Origin: Kocuria sp. TGY1127_2
GTDB taxonomy: Bacteria > Actinomycetota > Actinomycetes > Actinomycetales > Micrococcaceae
Direction of reading: 5' to 3'
Length of the DNA stretch: 64,000 nucleotides
Assembly: GCF_013394385.1 (NCBI RefSeq)
Contig: NZ_AP022834.1
Location: 1,302,001 to 1,366,000 of the forward strand
The notes beneath the pieces are model-generated. The model was not told the DNA's origin and ran no database searches. It saw only the letters and a list, made by a program, of their open reading frames with translations. Position 1 is the first letter of the stretch. The number at the start of each line of letters is the position of its first letter. Shown piece after piece: positions 23,343 through 33,232 of this stretch. Position numbers and translations under genes: made by a program.

Positions 23343-23738
23343 TTAGCCAGGGGTATTGGTCATGGCTCTGGCCGCCCGGTCGAAATAATCCCACATCATG
23401 CCATCGAGCATGGGTGGAAGATCCAAGGTGTCAAGCGATTCGCGCATGAACTTCAACCAGGTTTCCCGTGCCCATGAGTCGATTTCGAACGGCGCATGAC
23501 GCATCCTCAAACGTGGGTGGCCCCTGCGTCGACTATAAGTCGTGGGCCCGCCGAAATATTGTTCCAGGAACATCTCGAGCCGTTCGCGCGCGGGCTCCAG
23601 ATCTTCTTCGGGGTATAGCGCCCGAAAGTCCGGATCCGCAGCTACACGGTCGTAGAATTCCGTGGTCAGTTTGTGGAAAGCGTCGTGCCCGCCGATCTGT
23701 TCGTACGGACTGGGTGCAGAAGAAGCCGGACTCGTCAT
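23343..23738 (-). CDS. glbO: Group II truncated hemoglobin
   Basis: A 2-on-2 truncated globin of 131 residues (TrHbO type) that binds heme and reacts with oxygen, peroxide or NO. The proximal histidine is His81 in RMRHAPFEID, the group II tryptophan is Trp94 (G8) in ARETWLKFM and the distal region is LEMFLEQYFGGP with Tyr. The start fits the family (PYEQIGGHDAFHKLTTEFYDR follows a short Ser/Pro leader). A -10-like TAGAAT (23753-23748) ends 9 nt before the ATG and no ribosome binding site is seen, so the leader is at most a few bases. Confidence 0.95.
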   Translation of the reverse strand: MTSPASSAPSPYEQIGGHDAFHKLTTEFYDRVAADPDFRALYPEEDLEPARERLEMFLEQYFGGPTTYSRRRGHPRLRMRHAPFEIDSWARETWLKFMRESLDTLDLPPMLDGMMWDYFDRAARAMTNTPG

Positions 23739-23789
23739 AGAAAAATCATTCTACTGACGAGCCCGGCTGCCGAGAAGTCCCAAGATCGC

Positions 23790-26336
23790 TTAGGAAATCA
23801 CATCGGCTGACTGGACGCGCAGCGCGCGTTCAATGGAGTCCCGACCTTCCATGACCTGGCGCCTGAGGGAATCTTTGCCCTCGCCCAACTGAACCAGGAA
23901 TTCTTCCGCAGCGTCGAGAACATCGCGGTCTACGATCTGCGGAAAGAGACCGGTGACGATCTGCTGCGAGATTTCGTGGGACAGCTCCCTCCACAGTTTT
24001 TCGATCGACGCAAAGTACCGGGACACGAAGGGCCTGATCAAGGAGTCCCTTGTGGTCGTGTTGAATCCTGCGATCGCGGAGCGCTGGATGACGTTCGGAA
24101 GATCGTGGCTTTCGACCACGAGCTCCCAAACCTTCTCCTTGGCTTCGTGCGTCGGTATTGCTGCCCGCGCCTGGGCGGCACGCTGGGCCCCGGTCGACGT
24201 CTTGTCTGACTCGGCGGCGGAGTCGATATCAGAAAGGCCCTTGCGGCCAGCGGCCACGAGCGCAGTCAGCAGCTTCCATGCGAGGTCCTTGTCGATGGCC
24301 AGCCCGGGCAGCCGGGTCGAACCGGCCAGCAGCGATTCGACGGTGTCAAGCTGTTCGTCACTCGTCGCATGGGAGGCGAAGGCCTGTACGAATTGCAATT
24401 GTTGATCGGAACCCTCGGGAGCCGACTGGGAGATTTCCCACAGCTTGGAGGCTGCTTTCTCCCGAGTCTCTTCCTGGGCATCGGGCCGGACATACATGCG
24501 CAGGGTCGTCGCGAGATTGCGAAGCTGCGTCAGGATCGTGGTGGAATCCGTCTCGGCGCCGATATTGTCCAACAACAAGTCGACGAAGTGTCGTGCCGGA
24601 ATCTGCCCGTCACGCGTGCCATTCCACGCCGCACCCCACACGACTGCTCGGGGCAGGGACTCCTCGAAGTCCCGAAGATGAGTCTTGGCGGTGTCGAACG
24701 ATGCGTCGTCGAGACGAACTTTGGCATACGCGAGGTCTTCGTCGTTGAGCAGTATGAGTGCTGGACGCTGGCGCCCCGCCGTATCCGGAATTTCCGTCCG
24801 TTCGCCGTCGACGTCGAACTCGACGCCGTGCACACGAACCAGCTTCCCGTCGATGAAATCGTAGAAACCGGCCGTCATGCGGTGCGGACGGAGCGTCGGG
24901 TACTCATTGGGCGCGGTCTGGATGACCTCCAAAAGGGTGATCATTCCGTCTTCGTTGACCTCGACCGACGGGGTCAACGTATTGACACCTGCGGTCTCCA
25001 GCCAGGCTCGGGACCAGGATTGCAATTCCCGCCCGGACGTGGCCTCCAGCTCGACCATAAGATCGGCCAGCGTTGCGTTTCCCCATGAGTGTTTGGAGAA
25101 GTACGCATTCAGGGCCTTCATGAATTCTTCCTGGCCGACCCAAGCGACCAGTTGGCGAAGTACCGAAGCGCCCTTGGCATACGTGATGCCGTCAAAATTC
25201 ACCTGGACGTCATGAAGGTCCTTGATGTCCGCGACGATCGGGTGCGTCGAAGGCAACTGATCCTGGCGGTACGCCCATGTCTTCTCCATCGCGGAGAATG
25301 TTGTCCAGGCATGCGTGAATCGGGTGTTTTCCGCGGCGCTCAGGTGTGACATGAACTCCGCGAACGATTCGTTGAGCCACAGGTCATTCCACCACTTCAT
25401 GGTCACGAGATCGCCGAACCACATGTGTGCCAGCTCGTGCAGAACCGTGATGGCTCGCCGTTCGATCATGGCATCGGTGGTCTTTGAACGGAAAATGTAG
25501 TCCTCGAGGATCGTGACGCAGCCAGCGTTTTCCATGGCCCCTGCGTTGAACTCGGGGACGAAGAGCTGATCGTATTTGTCGAAGGGGTAGGGAACCCCGA
25601 ACTGACGCTCGTAGAATTCGAAGCCTTGTTTGGTCAGCGTGAAGATCTCTTCATGGTCCAGGTACTCGATCAAGGATCTGCGCGCGTAAATATCCAGAGA
25701 GATGGTCCGGCCGTCAGTGGTGGTCAGAGCATCGGACACCTTCGAGTACGGACCGGCCACGAGCGCTGTGATGTATGAGGAAATACGCGGAGTGGGTTGG
25801 AAGGACCATATGTCGGCCTCGGAACCCTCCTCGCGTTGGGCCACCGGCTGATTCGAAATGACGTTCCAGGCCGTGGGGGCCTTCACGGTGAACGTGAACT
25901 CTGCCTTCAAATCGGGTTGTTCGAAAACAGCGAAGACGCGGCGGGAATCCGGGACCTCGAACTGGGAGTACAAATACACTTCTCCGTCGACGGGGTCCAC
26001 GAAACGGTGAAGACCCTCGCCGGTATTGGTGTAAGCGGCGTCGGCGACGACGGTCAGGTGATTGATCTCCGCCAGGTCCGGCAGAGCAATTCGGACACCG
26101 TCCGAGACTTCCGCCGGATCCAGCTCTTGACCGTTCAGGGTCACGGAGTGGACCCGTTCCGTAATGGCATCGATAAAGGTCGAAGAACCCGGTACGGCTT
26201 CGAATTCAACGGTGGTGGTCGAGGGGAAATATGTCTCCGAAGCAGTCAGGTCCAGGTCAACGCGGTAGGCACGAACCTTTGTCACGACCTCTGCGCGTTC
26301 GGCTGCTTCCTGGCGCGTCAGATTGAGTCCCGGCAT
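23790..26336 (-). CDS. pepN: Aminopeptidase N
   Basis: A zinc M1 metallopeptidase that removes N-terminal residues from peptides in the cytoplasm. The exopeptidase motif GAMENAG and the zinc site HELAHMWFGDLVTMKWWND ... NESFAEF are intact, and a DUF3358-like ERAP1 C-terminal helical domain fills the last 300 residues. At 848 residues it is the normal actinobacterial length. The ATG at 26336 is chosen over GTG 26345 because AAAGG lies 9 nt before it. It is divergent from rpiB across 112 nt. Confidence 0.96.
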   Translation of the reverse strand: MPGLNLTRQEAAERAEVVTKVRAYRVDLDLTASETYFPSTTTVEFEAVPGSSTFIDAITERVHSVTLNGQELDPAEVSDGVRIALPDLAEINHLTVVADAAYTNTGEGLHRFVDPVDGEVYLYSQFEVPDSRRVFAVFEQPDLKAEFTFTVKAPTAWNVISNQPVAQREEGSEADIWSFQPTPRISSYITALVAGPYSKVSDALTTTDGRTISLDIYARRSLIEYLDHEEIFTLTKQGFEFYERQFGVPYPFDKYDQLFVPEFNAGAMENAGCVTILEDYIFRSKTTDAMIERRAITVLHELAHMWFGDLVTMKWWNDLWLNESFAEFMSHLSAAENTRFTHAWTTFSAMEKTWAYRQDQLPSTHPIVADIKDLHDVQVNFDGITYAKGASVLRQLVAWVGQEEFMKALNAYFSKHSWGNATLADLMVELEATSGRELQSWSRAWLETAGVNTLTPSVEVNEDGMITLLEVIQTAPNEYPTLRPHRMTAGFYDFIDGKLVRVHGVEFDVDGERTEIPDTAGRQRPALILLNDEDLAYAKVRLDDASFDTAKTHLRDFEESLPRAVVWGAAWNGTRDGQIPARHFVDLLLDNIGAETDSTTILTQLRNLATTLRMYVRPDAQEETREKAASKLWEISQSAPEGSDQQLQFVQAFASHATSDEQLDTVESLLAGSTRLPGLAIDKDLAWKLLTALVAAGRKGLSDIDSAAESDKTSTGAQRAAQARAAIPTHEAKEKVWELVVESHDLPNVIQRSAIAGFNTTTRDSLIRPFVSRYFASIEKLWRELSHEISQQIVTGLFPQIVDRDVLDAAEEFLVQLGEGKDSLRRQVMEGRDSIERALRVQSADVIS

Positions 26337-26448
26337 GTGGGCCACCTTTCAATGAGAATTCGGTCTGCCTCTCAGGTTATTACAGGAGCCGGTAGGCTTG
26401 AACGCGCCACACGATTTCATCGCTTAATCTACGAGGACGGGATAAGAC

Positions 26449-26943
26449 GTGCGCGTTCATATTGCCACTGACCATGCGGGGCTCGACCTGAGCCGCTACC
26501 TCATCGAATCACTCACTGAACTTGGTTATGACATGGTCGATCACGGCCCACAGGGGTACGATCCGCAGGACGATTATCCGGCCTTCTGCATCAATGCGGC
26601 TCTCGCGGTACGGAAGGACCGGGAAAACGGAATCGATTCCCTGGGTGTCGTCCTCGGTGGTTCCGGCAACGGCGAGCAAATGGCGGCAAACAAGGTTCCG
26701 GGGATCCGTGCGGCGTTGGCATGGAACCATGAAACTGCGGCACTTGCCCGTGAGCACAATAATGCGCACGTCGTTGCCGTCGGGGGCCGTCAGCACGAGA
26801 AAGAAGAAGCCTTGGACATCATCAAGGTCTTCTTGGCCCAGAGTTTCCCCGGCGAAGAACGACACGTCCGCCGGATCGGTCAGATGGAAGAGTTCGAAAA
26901 CACCGGTCACATCGAGGGCAAACACCTCGATACCGATGACTGA
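26449..26943 (+). CDS. rpiB: Ribose-5-phosphate isomerase B
   Basis: Interconverts ribose 5-phosphate and ribulose 5-phosphate, next in pathway to gnd product at the start of the window. Actinobacterial RpiB type, 164 residues. Substrate and catalytic segments: ATDHAGLDLS near the N-terminus and GGSGNGEQMAANK with the catalytic Glu76 (the Glu replaces the Cys of E. coli RpiB); AREHNNAHVVAVGGRQH follows. GTG start at 26449. It lies 47 nt before the glycosylase and may share its transcript. Confidence 0.95.
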   Translation: MRVHIATDHAGLDLSRYLIESLTELGYDMVDHGPQGYDPQDDYPAFCINAALAVRKDRENGIDSLGVVLGGSGNGEQMAANKVPGIRAALAWNHETAALAREHNNAHVVAVGGRQHEKEEALDIIKVFLAQSFPGEERHVRRIGQMEEFENTGHIEGKHLDTDD

Positions 26944-26990
26944 ATTCGAGTCTCGGCGCACGCAATTCGTCAACGCCAGGGGGAGAGGTC

Positions 26991-27887
26991 GTGCCTGAAG
27001 GGCATTCGATACATCGTGTCGCCCAGCGATTTCACGATGCATTCGTAGGGCAGCCTCTGAGGGCTTCGAGCCCTCAGGGAAGGTTCGCGCAAGGGGCCGC
27101 ATTACTGGATGGTGCCACGGCCGTCGAGTCGTACGCTCACGGCAAGCATTTCTTTCTGGAGTTCGACAACCAGCTGACGCTCAACGTGCATTTGGGCATG
27201 TACGGGGCGTGGACCTTCGGTGGGGACGCCGGATTCCGTGCGGCCTCCTCCATCGGCGCACCGCGAAAAATGGGTGAAAGCGAGACCATCGGGGTATCTG
27301 ACGATCCGGCTTCCGAATATTCGGGGCCTCCTGCACCGAAACCTACGACCCGAGTTCGGCTGGAGTCCGGCAACGGGTGGGCCGATCTGGTAGGAGCGAC
27401 GACGTGCCGAGTTCTGGAACCAACCGGTGTCGTGGAACTTCGCAAGACTCTGGGTCCTGACCCGCTCGACCACGGAGCTGACCCCGAACCTTTCTACCGT
27501 TCCTGTTCCAAGACGTCGCGGCCCATTGGGGCGGTGTTGATGGATCAGAAAGTCATCGCGGGCATAGGGAACATCTTTCGTGCCGAATCTCTTTTCCGGG
27601 CCGGTCTCAATCCGCACGTGATCTCCCATCAACTCTCGGAGGAGACCACGGCGATGCTGTGGCGTGACAACGTCAAGCTTATGCGGGCGGGCGTCGAATT
27701 GGGGCGCATCGTCACGACGGCGCCCGAACATCGACCGGGCATCTCGTCCACCGAGGCATGGCCGACCCACGCGAATTATGTCTATGCGCGTGCCGGTTAC
27801 ACGTGCCGGGTGTGTGGAGGAGAAACCATCGTGATGGAGGAAATGTCAGGCCGAAAGCTCTATTGGTGCACGGTCTGCCAAGCCTGA
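26991..27887 (+). CDS. DNA glycosylase/AP lyase, Fpg/Nei family (Nei2-like)
   Basis: Excises oxidised pyrimidines and nicks the resulting site. The catalytic N-terminal proline and glutamate open the mature protein (PEGHSIHR), the helix-two-turn-helix is QKVIAGIGNIFRAESLFRAG and the C-terminal zinc finger has CRVCGG ... WCTVCQ. At 298 residues it includes an insertion near 75-110 (rich in Ser, Pro, Gly) relative to E. coli Nei. GTG start at 26991 with GGGGGAGAGG just upstream. Probably cotranscribed with rpiB; actinobacteria commonly pair these two. Confidence 0.92.
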   Translation: MPEGHSIHRVAQRFHDAFVGQPLRASSPQGRFAQGAALLDGATAVESYAHGKHFFLEFDNQLTLNVHLGMYGAWTFGGDAGFRAASSIGAPRKMGESETIGVSDDPASEYSGPPAPKPTTRVRLESGNGWADLVGATTCRVLEPTGVVELRKTLGPDPLDHGADPEPFYRSCSKTSRPIGAVLMDQKVIAGIGNIFRAESLFRAGLNPHVISHQLSEETTAMLWRDNVKLMRAGVELGRIVTTAPEHRPGISSTEAWPTHANYVYARAGYTCRVCGGETIVMEEMSGRKLYWCTVCQA

Positions 27888-27969
27888 GTCGCCGACTCAC
27901 GCCGTGAAGAGCGGAGAGATGGAGACGAATCAGGACGTCGAAAGCGGTGTTCAGATGATCGGCTTTAAA

Positions 27970-28001
27970 CAAATCCGCCTCCGAATTCTCGGAGGCGGAT
28001 T
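27970..28001 (-). terminator. Terminator after tRNA-Gly
   Basis: A 13-bp perfect stem (AATCCGCCTCCGA) with a four-base ATTC loop, followed on the minus strand by TTTGTTTAAA. It terminates tRNA-Gly and may also act on the glycosylase transcript arriving from the left. Confidence 0.9.
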
Positions 28002-28009
28002 GACCAGAG

Positions 28010-28080
28010 AGGGGATGACGGGAATCGAACCCGCGTAATCAGTTTGGAAGACTGAGGCTCTACCATTGAGCTACATCCCC
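28010..28080 (-). tRNA. tRNA-Gly (TCC)
   Basis: Minus-strand cloverleaf: acceptor GGGGATG pairs with CATCCCC, D arm GCTCAATGGTAGAGC, anticodon loop CTTCCAA with TCC, T arm GGGTTCGATTCCC, discriminator T. CCA is not encoded. Confidence 0.97.
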
Positions 28081-28155
28081 GGGGTGGGCCTCGACAATAT
28101 AACCGCACCTTTGGACCGTTCGTCAAATCGATCACGGACCGTGTCGCAGGAAAGA

Positions 28156-28185
28156 TTCGCACATTGGGGCATTCACGCATAAACT
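28156..28185 (+). promoter_or_regulatory. Promoter of tRNA-Pro
   Basis: -35 TTCGCA (28156-28161), 18-nt spacer, -10 TAAACT (28180-28185), placing the transcription start at about 28192, 7 nt before the mature tRNA. Confidence 0.6.
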
Positions 28186-28198
28186 AGCGTATGCCTTA

Positions 28199-28271
28199 CG
28201 GGGCGTAGCGCAGTGGCTAGCGCGCCTGCTTTGGGAGCAGGAGATCGCAGGTTCGAGTCCTGTCGCCCCGA
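28199..28271 (+). tRNA. tRNA-Pro (TGG)
   Basis: Acceptor CGGGGCG pairs with CGCCCCG, D arm GCGCAGTGGCTAGCGC, anticodon loop TTTGGGA with TGG, T arm CAGGTTCGAGTCCTG, discriminator A. CCA is not encoded. Confidence 0.97.
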
Positions 28272-28427
28272 CGTTGGAACATTTGGACCGACGAATGCCG
28301 GCCCTAGTGGCTCAGTATTCGTGAGGTCACGATGTGACTCTGACACCTGAAAATCAGAGGTATTCGACATACTGTCCCGCAGACAGCGGGACGGTTCCTG
28401 ACCCCGAATCGTAGGAGATCAACGGAA

Positions 28428-29765
28428 GTGAAGACCGCCGTCGAGAAACTGAATCCGACCCTGGCAAAGATCCAGGTTGATGTTCCTTTCGAGGAATTCA
28501 AGCCGTTTCTCACCAAGACTTACAAGGAACTGGCCGAGCAGATCCAGATGCCTGGCTTCCGTAAGGGCAAGATCCCCAACCAGCTCATCGAGCAGCGCGT
28601 CGGGTTTGACTTTGTGGTGGAGAACGCACTGAACGAAGGCCTCAACGGCTTTTACCAGGAGGCCTTGTCCGAGAACGAGCTGACTCCTTTGGCTCAGCCT
28701 GAGGTCGCCGTTCAGAACAAGCCGGAAGAACAGGACCGCGAGGCGGATGTCTCTGTCTCGATCGAGGTTGTCGTTCGCCCGGAGGTTGAGCTCCCCGAGT
28801 ACTCCGACATCAAGGTCGAGGTCGACGCCGTGGAGGTCACTGCCGAGGACGAGCAGAAGGCCCTCGACGAGCTGCGCGGTCGTTTCGGGACCCTCAAGTC
28901 GGTTGAGCGCCCCGCCGCTCAGGACGACTTCGTGACGCTGGACCTCAACGCGATGATCGGTGACGAGGAAGTCGACGCCGCGAATGACCTTTCCTACCAG
29001 GTGGGTGCGGGCACCATGCTTGATGGTCTCGACGAAGCCATCACCGGTTTGTCCGCTGGCGAGGACGCCACCTTTGAGACCAAGTTGGCCGGCGGAGAGC
29101 ACTCGGGCGAGGAAGCTACCGTCAAGGTCAAGGTCACCGCGGTCAAGGAACGCGAATTGCCCGAGGCCGACGACGACTTCGCGCAGCTCGCTTCGGAATT
29201 CGACACGATCGACGAGCTGAAGGAAGACCTCAAGAACCAGGCTGCCCAGGCCAAGGTCGTGGAGCAGGGCAATACCGCTCGCGACAAGGTTTTGGACAAG
29301 TTGGTCGAGCTCATCGAGGTTCCGGTTCCCGAGAAGGTCATCGAAGACCAGATCGAGCAGCACTTCAATAATCCGAACGCCGAAGCAGACCACGACTCCG
29401 AAGAGCACCGTGCCGAGGTTCGCGAGAACACCGAACGCGCCTTCCGCAACGAAGTCATTCTGGATGCCATCGCGGACAAGGAAGAAGTCGGCGTCGAACA
29501 GTCCGAACTGATCGACTACATCATCTCAATGTCCTCGCAGTACGGCATGGACCCCAACCAGTTCGCGCAAATGCTGGATTCTTCCGGTCAGGCCGGAATG
29601 ATGGTCGGCGAGGTTCGTCGCTCCAAGGCGCTTGCCAGCGTTCTGGAGAAGGCCGAGGTCGTGGACTCTGAAGGTAACTCGGTCGACCTGTCCTCGTACA
29701 TCAAGCCGCAGGGCGATGGAGAGACCGTCGAAGCCGAGAAAGACGTCGAGTCCACCGAAGCATAG
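28428..29765 (+). CDS. tig: Trigger factor
   Basis: The ribosome-bound chaperone and prolyl isomerase that meets nascent chains. The ribosome-docking loop is visible as [19 protein letters not shown] (about residues 43-61), then the PPIase domain (about 150-235, [19 protein letters not shown]) and the helical substrate-binding arms. The 445 residues end in an acidic tail. GTG start at 28428 behind GGAG. It is upstream of clpP1-clpP2-clpX, the usual order in actinobacteria, but a very strong terminator lies between. Confidence 0.96.
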   Translation: MKTAVEKLNPTLAKIQVDVPFEEFKPFLTKTYKELAEQIQMPGFRKGKIPNQLIEQRVGFDFVVENALNEGLNGFYQEALSENELTPLAQPEVAVQNKPEEQDREADVSVSIEVVVRPEVELPEYSDIKVEVDAVEVTAEDEQKALDELRGRFGTLKSVERPAAQDDFVTLDLNAMIGDEEVDAANDLSYQVGAGTMLDGLDEAITGLSAGEDATFETKLAGGEHSGEEATVKVKVTAVKERELPEADDDFAQLASEFDTIDELKEDLKNQAAQAKVVEQGNTARDKVLDKLVELIEVPVPEKVIEDQIEQHFNNPNAEADHDSEEHRAEVRENTERAFRNEVILDAIADKEEVGVEQSELIDYIISMSSQYGMDPNQFAQMLDSSGQAGMMVGEVRRSKALASVLEKAEVVDSEGNSVDLSSYIKPQGDGETVEAEKDVESTEA

Positions 29766-29792
29766 TTGATTCGCTCGCACTCGAGCGCAACA

Positions 29793-29848
29793 GGTACGAC
29801 GAAGGGGGTGAAGACCGGGGAACCGGTCTTCGCCCCCTTCGTCGTACC
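29793..29848 (+). terminator. Very long hairpin terminator after tig
   Basis: A 26-bp stem with one G-U pair and a GGAA tetraloop, starting GGTACGACGAAGGGGG, 27 nt after the tig stop. Unusually long and stable for a terminator; no T-run follows, so it may also protect the 3' end or be cut by an RNase. Confidence 0.85.
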
Positions 29849-29922
29849 TGCAATATGACCGCAGGAACGCAACGTGAGTGGTGCTATGAGCGAAAACGTG
29901 GCCCGACGGGGAGGGCACGGCA

Positions 29923-29933
29923 CGCCATCAGCG
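29923..29933. promoter_or_regulatory. ClgR-like operator upstream of clpP1P2
   Basis: On the minus strand CGCTGATGGCG, preceded by AGTT, fits the ClgR core CGCYNANRGCG that I recall from Corynebacterium, where ClgR activates clpP1P2. It lies 130 nt before the clpP1 start. The clgR gene is not in the window. Confidence 0.55.
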
Positions 29934-30062
29934 AACTATTGGTGCTAACCCGGGCGAGGAGGGAATTCGCCTACTAGTCTCGAAGGCAGAACAAGTGACC
30001 CGGCGCCTTGAAATGTCAGGGTCCGGAGTAACTCCAAGACATCGAGAGAGGTCAGAAGCATT

Positions 30063-30728
30063 ATGGCTCATAACCTTCCATACGACGCGGGTACCCGACA
30101 GGGCGCGGCGAATAATCAGCCCGTCATGAGTCGCGAGACGGGCAACGGCCAGGACGAGCATGTCTACAACCGGTTGCTCAAGGAACGCATCATTTGGTTG
30201 GGCTCCGAGGTACGCGACGACAACGCGAATCTGATCTGCTCGCAGATGCTTCTTTTGTCTGCGGAAGATCCCAAAGCGGATATCTACCTTTACATCAACT
30301 CCCCGGGTGGCTCGATCACGGCAGGGATGGCGATTTATGACACCATGCAGCTCATCCCGAACGATGTGGTGACCATCGCGACAGGTATGGCCGCATCAAT
30401 GGGGCAGTTCCTCCTTTCCTCGGGCACTCGAGGAAAGCGCTACGCGACCCCCAACGCACGGATCCTCATGCACCAGCCTTCCGGCGGCATCGGCGGTACT
30501 GCTTCGGATATCCGCACCCAGGCTGAGTTGATTCTGTCGATGAAGCGTCGTCTTTCAGAATTGACGGCGGAGCAAACCGGCAAGTCCGTGGAGCAGATCC
30601 TGGAAGACAACGACCGCGACAACTGGTTCACCGCGGACGAAGGGCTCGAATACGGGTTCTTCGATCACATCGCCCAGAGCGCCGGTTCGGTCTCCGGCGG
30701 CGGGGGAACGCTCAAGGACGAGAAGTAA
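30063..30728 (+). CDS. clpP1: ATP-dependent Clp protease proteolytic subunit 1
   Basis: A serine peptidase forming the ClpP1P2 tetradecamer with the adjacent clpP2 product; ClpX (downstream) or ClpC feed it substrates. Nucleophile in [15 protein letters not shown], catalytic His in [11 protein letters not shown], and the Asp follows in the handle. The first 30 residues are probably a propeptide. At 221 residues it is somewhat longer than usual because of this N-terminus and a glycine-rich tail ([13 protein letters not shown]). A start at ATG 30126 is also possible. Preceded by a ClgR-like box. Confidence 0.95.
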   Translation: MAHNLPYDAGTRQGAANNQPVMSRETGNGQDEHVYNRLLKERIIWLGSEVRDDNANLICSQMLLLSAEDPKADIYLYINSPGGSITAGMAIYDTMQLIPNDVVTIATGMAASMGQFLLSSGTRGKRYATPNARILMHQPSGGIGGTASDIRTQAELILSMKRRLSELTAEQTGKSVEQILEDNDRDNWFTADEGLEYGFFDHIAQSAGSVSGGGGTLKDEK

Positions 30729-30789
30729 GACCGCGTGGGCCACGGGCCCAAGGCGATCAAGGCACAGACTTTTCAGGAGAAACAGACAC

Positions 30790-31473
30790 ATGAACTTCAA
30801 TTCACCGCATGCTCAGGGCGCCGCGGCAACCGGCGTCGAGATGCCTTCCAACCGATACGTTCTTCCGAGCTTCGAAGAGCGGACTCCCTACGGTTACAAA
30901 CGCCAGGACCCCTACGCGAAGCTTTTCGAAGACCGCATCATTTTCCTGGGCGTCCAGGTTGACGATGCGAGCGCCGACGACATTATGGCTCAGCTGCTCG
31001 TGCTCGAAGCCCAGGATCCGGACCGTGACATCACGATGTACATCAATTCGCCCGGCGGCTCATTCACGGCGATGACGGCGATTTACGACACGATGCAATA
31101 CATTCGACCCGAGATCCAGACGGTCTGCTTGGGTCAGGCTGCTTCGGCCGCCTCGGTCCTGTTGGCCGCGGGTACTCCGGGCAAGCGTCTGGCACTGCCG
31201 AATGCCAGGGTCCTGATTCACCAGCCCGCACTGGCAGGCCAGCAAGGGGGCCAGGCATCGGATATCGAGATCCACGCCAACGAAGTCATGCGGATGCGCA
31301 CCTGGTTGGAGGATACCCTCGCTCTGCACTCGGGCAAGGATTCCAAGACGATCAACAAGGACATCGAGCGGGACAAGATCCTTACCGCGAAGGACGCGCA
31401 CGAGTACGGACTCATTGACCAGGTCCTCGAGTCTCGCAAGATCAACAAGCCGCAGATCAATACGCAGGACTGA
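30790..31473 (+). CDS. clpP2: ATP-dependent Clp protease proteolytic subunit 2
   Basis: The second ClpP, 61 nt after clpP1 and surely cotranscribed; the two form a mixed peptidase in actinobacteria. Nucleophile in GQAASAASVLLAAGTPGKR, His in ARVLIHQPALAGQQGGQ, and the handle residues in ERDKILTAKDAHEYGLIDQV. 227 residues with an N-terminal propeptide-like segment of about 35. AGGAG lies before the ATG. A terminator hairpin follows at 31493-31531. Confidence 0.96.
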   Translation: MNFNSPHAQGAAATGVEMPSNRYVLPSFEERTPYGYKRQDPYAKLFEDRIIFLGVQVDDASADDIMAQLLVLEAQDPDRDITMYINSPGGSFTAMTAIYDTMQYIRPEIQTVCLGQAASAASVLLAAGTPGKRLALPNARVLIHQPALAGQQGGQASDIEIHANEVMRMRTWLEDTLALHSGKDSKTINKDIERDKILTAKDAHEYGLIDQVLESRKINKPQINTQD

Positions 31474-31492
31474 TCTCGGCTGATTCTCAAAG

Positions 31493-31531
31493 GACGCCGT
31501 CCGGTTCGATACTAACGAACTGGACGGCGTC
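31493..31531 (+). terminator. Hairpin after clpP2
   Basis: A 10-bp stem (GACGCCGTCC/GGACGGCGTC) with an inner GTTCG/CGAAC stem and an AT-rich loop, 20 nt past clpP2. It separates clpP2 from clpX, whose own promoter must lie in the remaining 220 nt. Confidence 0.8.
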
Positions 31532-31753
31532 GTCGTCTGTCAGGACCCTCCCCTCAACGCTTCCCGGCATAGACACCTGGTCCTCTCAGGCGTATGAACG
31601 CGGTGGTCATGGGCCGATTTTCGAGGCACTGAAGTGGCGCGAATAATGCCCAGGACGTTGTCAACCTGTAGCCTAGTGAGTGCGAGCCATCCATGATGTA
31701 CGGATACCCGTCACGTGGCTTCCACGCAAGACCTTCAGAGATGAGGAGCCAGC

Positions 31754-33049
31754 ATGTCGAGAATCGGTGAGAGCACGGACCTGCTTAAATGTTCTTTCTG
31801 CGGAAAGTCGCAGAAGCAGGTGCGCAAGCTCATCGCGGGACCTGGCGTGTACATCTGCGACGAATGCATCGAGTTATGCAATGAAATCATCGAAGAAGAG
31901 CTTGCCGAAGTCTCTGAGATCACTTCGATGGAATTGCCTCGCCCCCGAGAGATCTTCGAGTATCTGCAAGAATTCGTGATCGGCCAGGAACCTGCCAAGA
32001 AGGCCCTTTCGGTGGCTGTTTACAATCACTACAAGCGCATTCAGGCGAAGGACTCGGGGCAGCCGCAGAGCGGTCAGTCATTGCTTGCAACGGGCGGCGA
32101 GGACGTCGACCTGGCCAAATCGAACATTCTTCTGGTCGGACCGACGGGTTCCGGCAAGACCTACTTGGCCCAAACCTTGGCTAAGAAACTCAACGTCCCC
32201 TTTGCGATGGCCGATGCCACGAGCCTGACCGAAGCCGGTTACGTTGGCGAGGACGTCGAGAACATCTTGTTGAAGTTGATTCAGTCCGCCGACTACGACG
32301 TCAAGAAAGCGGAAACGGGGATCATTTACATCGACGAGATCGACAAGATCTCGCGCAAATCCGAGAATCCGTCGATCACGAGGGACGTATCCGGCGAAGG
32401 AGTTCAGCAGGCACTCCTCAAAATCCTCGAAGGCACCGTGGCCGCAGTTCCTCCGCAGGGGGGACGCAAACATCCTCAACAGGAATTTCTGCAAATCGAT
32501 ACGACGAACGTGCTCTTCATCGTCGCTGGTGCATTCGCTGGCCTCGAGGACATCGTTGGTTCAAGGGTCGGCAAAAAGGGGATCGGTTTCGGCGCACCCA
32601 TAGAGCAGGCTTCCAAGGAAACCGACATCCTGCAGAAGCTCCTTCCGGAAGATCTGCTGAAGTTCGGGCTGATTCCCGAATTCATCGGTCGCCTTCCCGT
32701 TCTCACGAGTCTGTCCAGCCTCGATGTCGAGACACTGGGCCGTGTTCTGACGGAGCCGAGGAACGCCTTGATCAAACAGTACAAGCGCATGTTCGCTCTG
32801 GACGACGTCGAGTTGGAATTCGAAGACGACGCGATCCGGGCAATCGCGGAATTGGCCATGGAACGGGGGACAGGCGCTCGTGGGCTCCGCTCCATCCTGG
32901 AAGATCTTCTCCAGTCCGTCATGTTCGATATTCCTTCACGTGAGGACGTCGCGCAGGTCATCATCACGAGTGAAGTGATCCGGAACGGCGCCGAACCCCA
33001 GATCGTCACTCGAGACATGTTGGATGCCGAGAAGAAAGATGCGTCCTAG
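31754..33049 (+). CDS. clpX: ATP-dependent Clp protease ATP-binding subunit ClpX
   Basis: The AAA+ unfoldase that recognises tagged substrates and threads them into ClpP1P2. N-terminal zinc-binding domain [19 protein letters not shown] ... CDEC (residues 14-38), Walker [13 protein letters not shown] (about 130), Walker [14 protein letters not shown], pore loop GYVGEDVEN, the ClpP-binding loop segment KKGIGFGAP, and sensor 2 in [13 protein letters not shown]. 431 residues, normal length. GAGGAG lies before the ATG. Confidence 0.97.
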   Translation: MSRIGESTDLLKCSFCGKSQKQVRKLIAGPGVYICDECIELCNEIIEEELAEVSEITSMELPRPREIFEYLQEFVIGQEPAKKALSVAVYNHYKRIQAKDSGQPQSGQSLLATGGEDVDLAKSNILLVGPTGSGKTYLAQTLAKKLNVPFAMADATSLTEAGYVGEDVENILLKLIQSADYDVKKAETGIIYIDEIDKISRKSENPSITRDVSGEGVQQALLKILEGTVAAVPPQGGRKHPQQEFLQIDTTNVLFIVAGAFAGLEDIVGSRVGKKGIGFGAPIEQASKETDILQKLLPEDLLKFGLIPEFIGRLPVLTSLSSLDVETLGRVLTEPRNALIKQYKRMFALDDVELEFEDDAIRAIAELAMERGTGARGLRSILEDLLQSVMFDIPSREDVAQVIITSEVIRNGAEPQIVTRDMLDAEKKDAS

Positions 33050-33232
33050 ACATTGGTTTCACCTTTGAAAAGTCAGCGATAGGGCACAGCAAAAGATCAC
33101 GATTCGGTCTCCGTGACGTGTGATCACTGCATTTCGATAACGGTTTCATCAAGATTTTCTCCTCAGTTTGAGTGGTGCTTTCGCGCGTGCTTAGCTTGGT
33201 CCGGCGACGGCACGAACCACACAGGAGATGAC

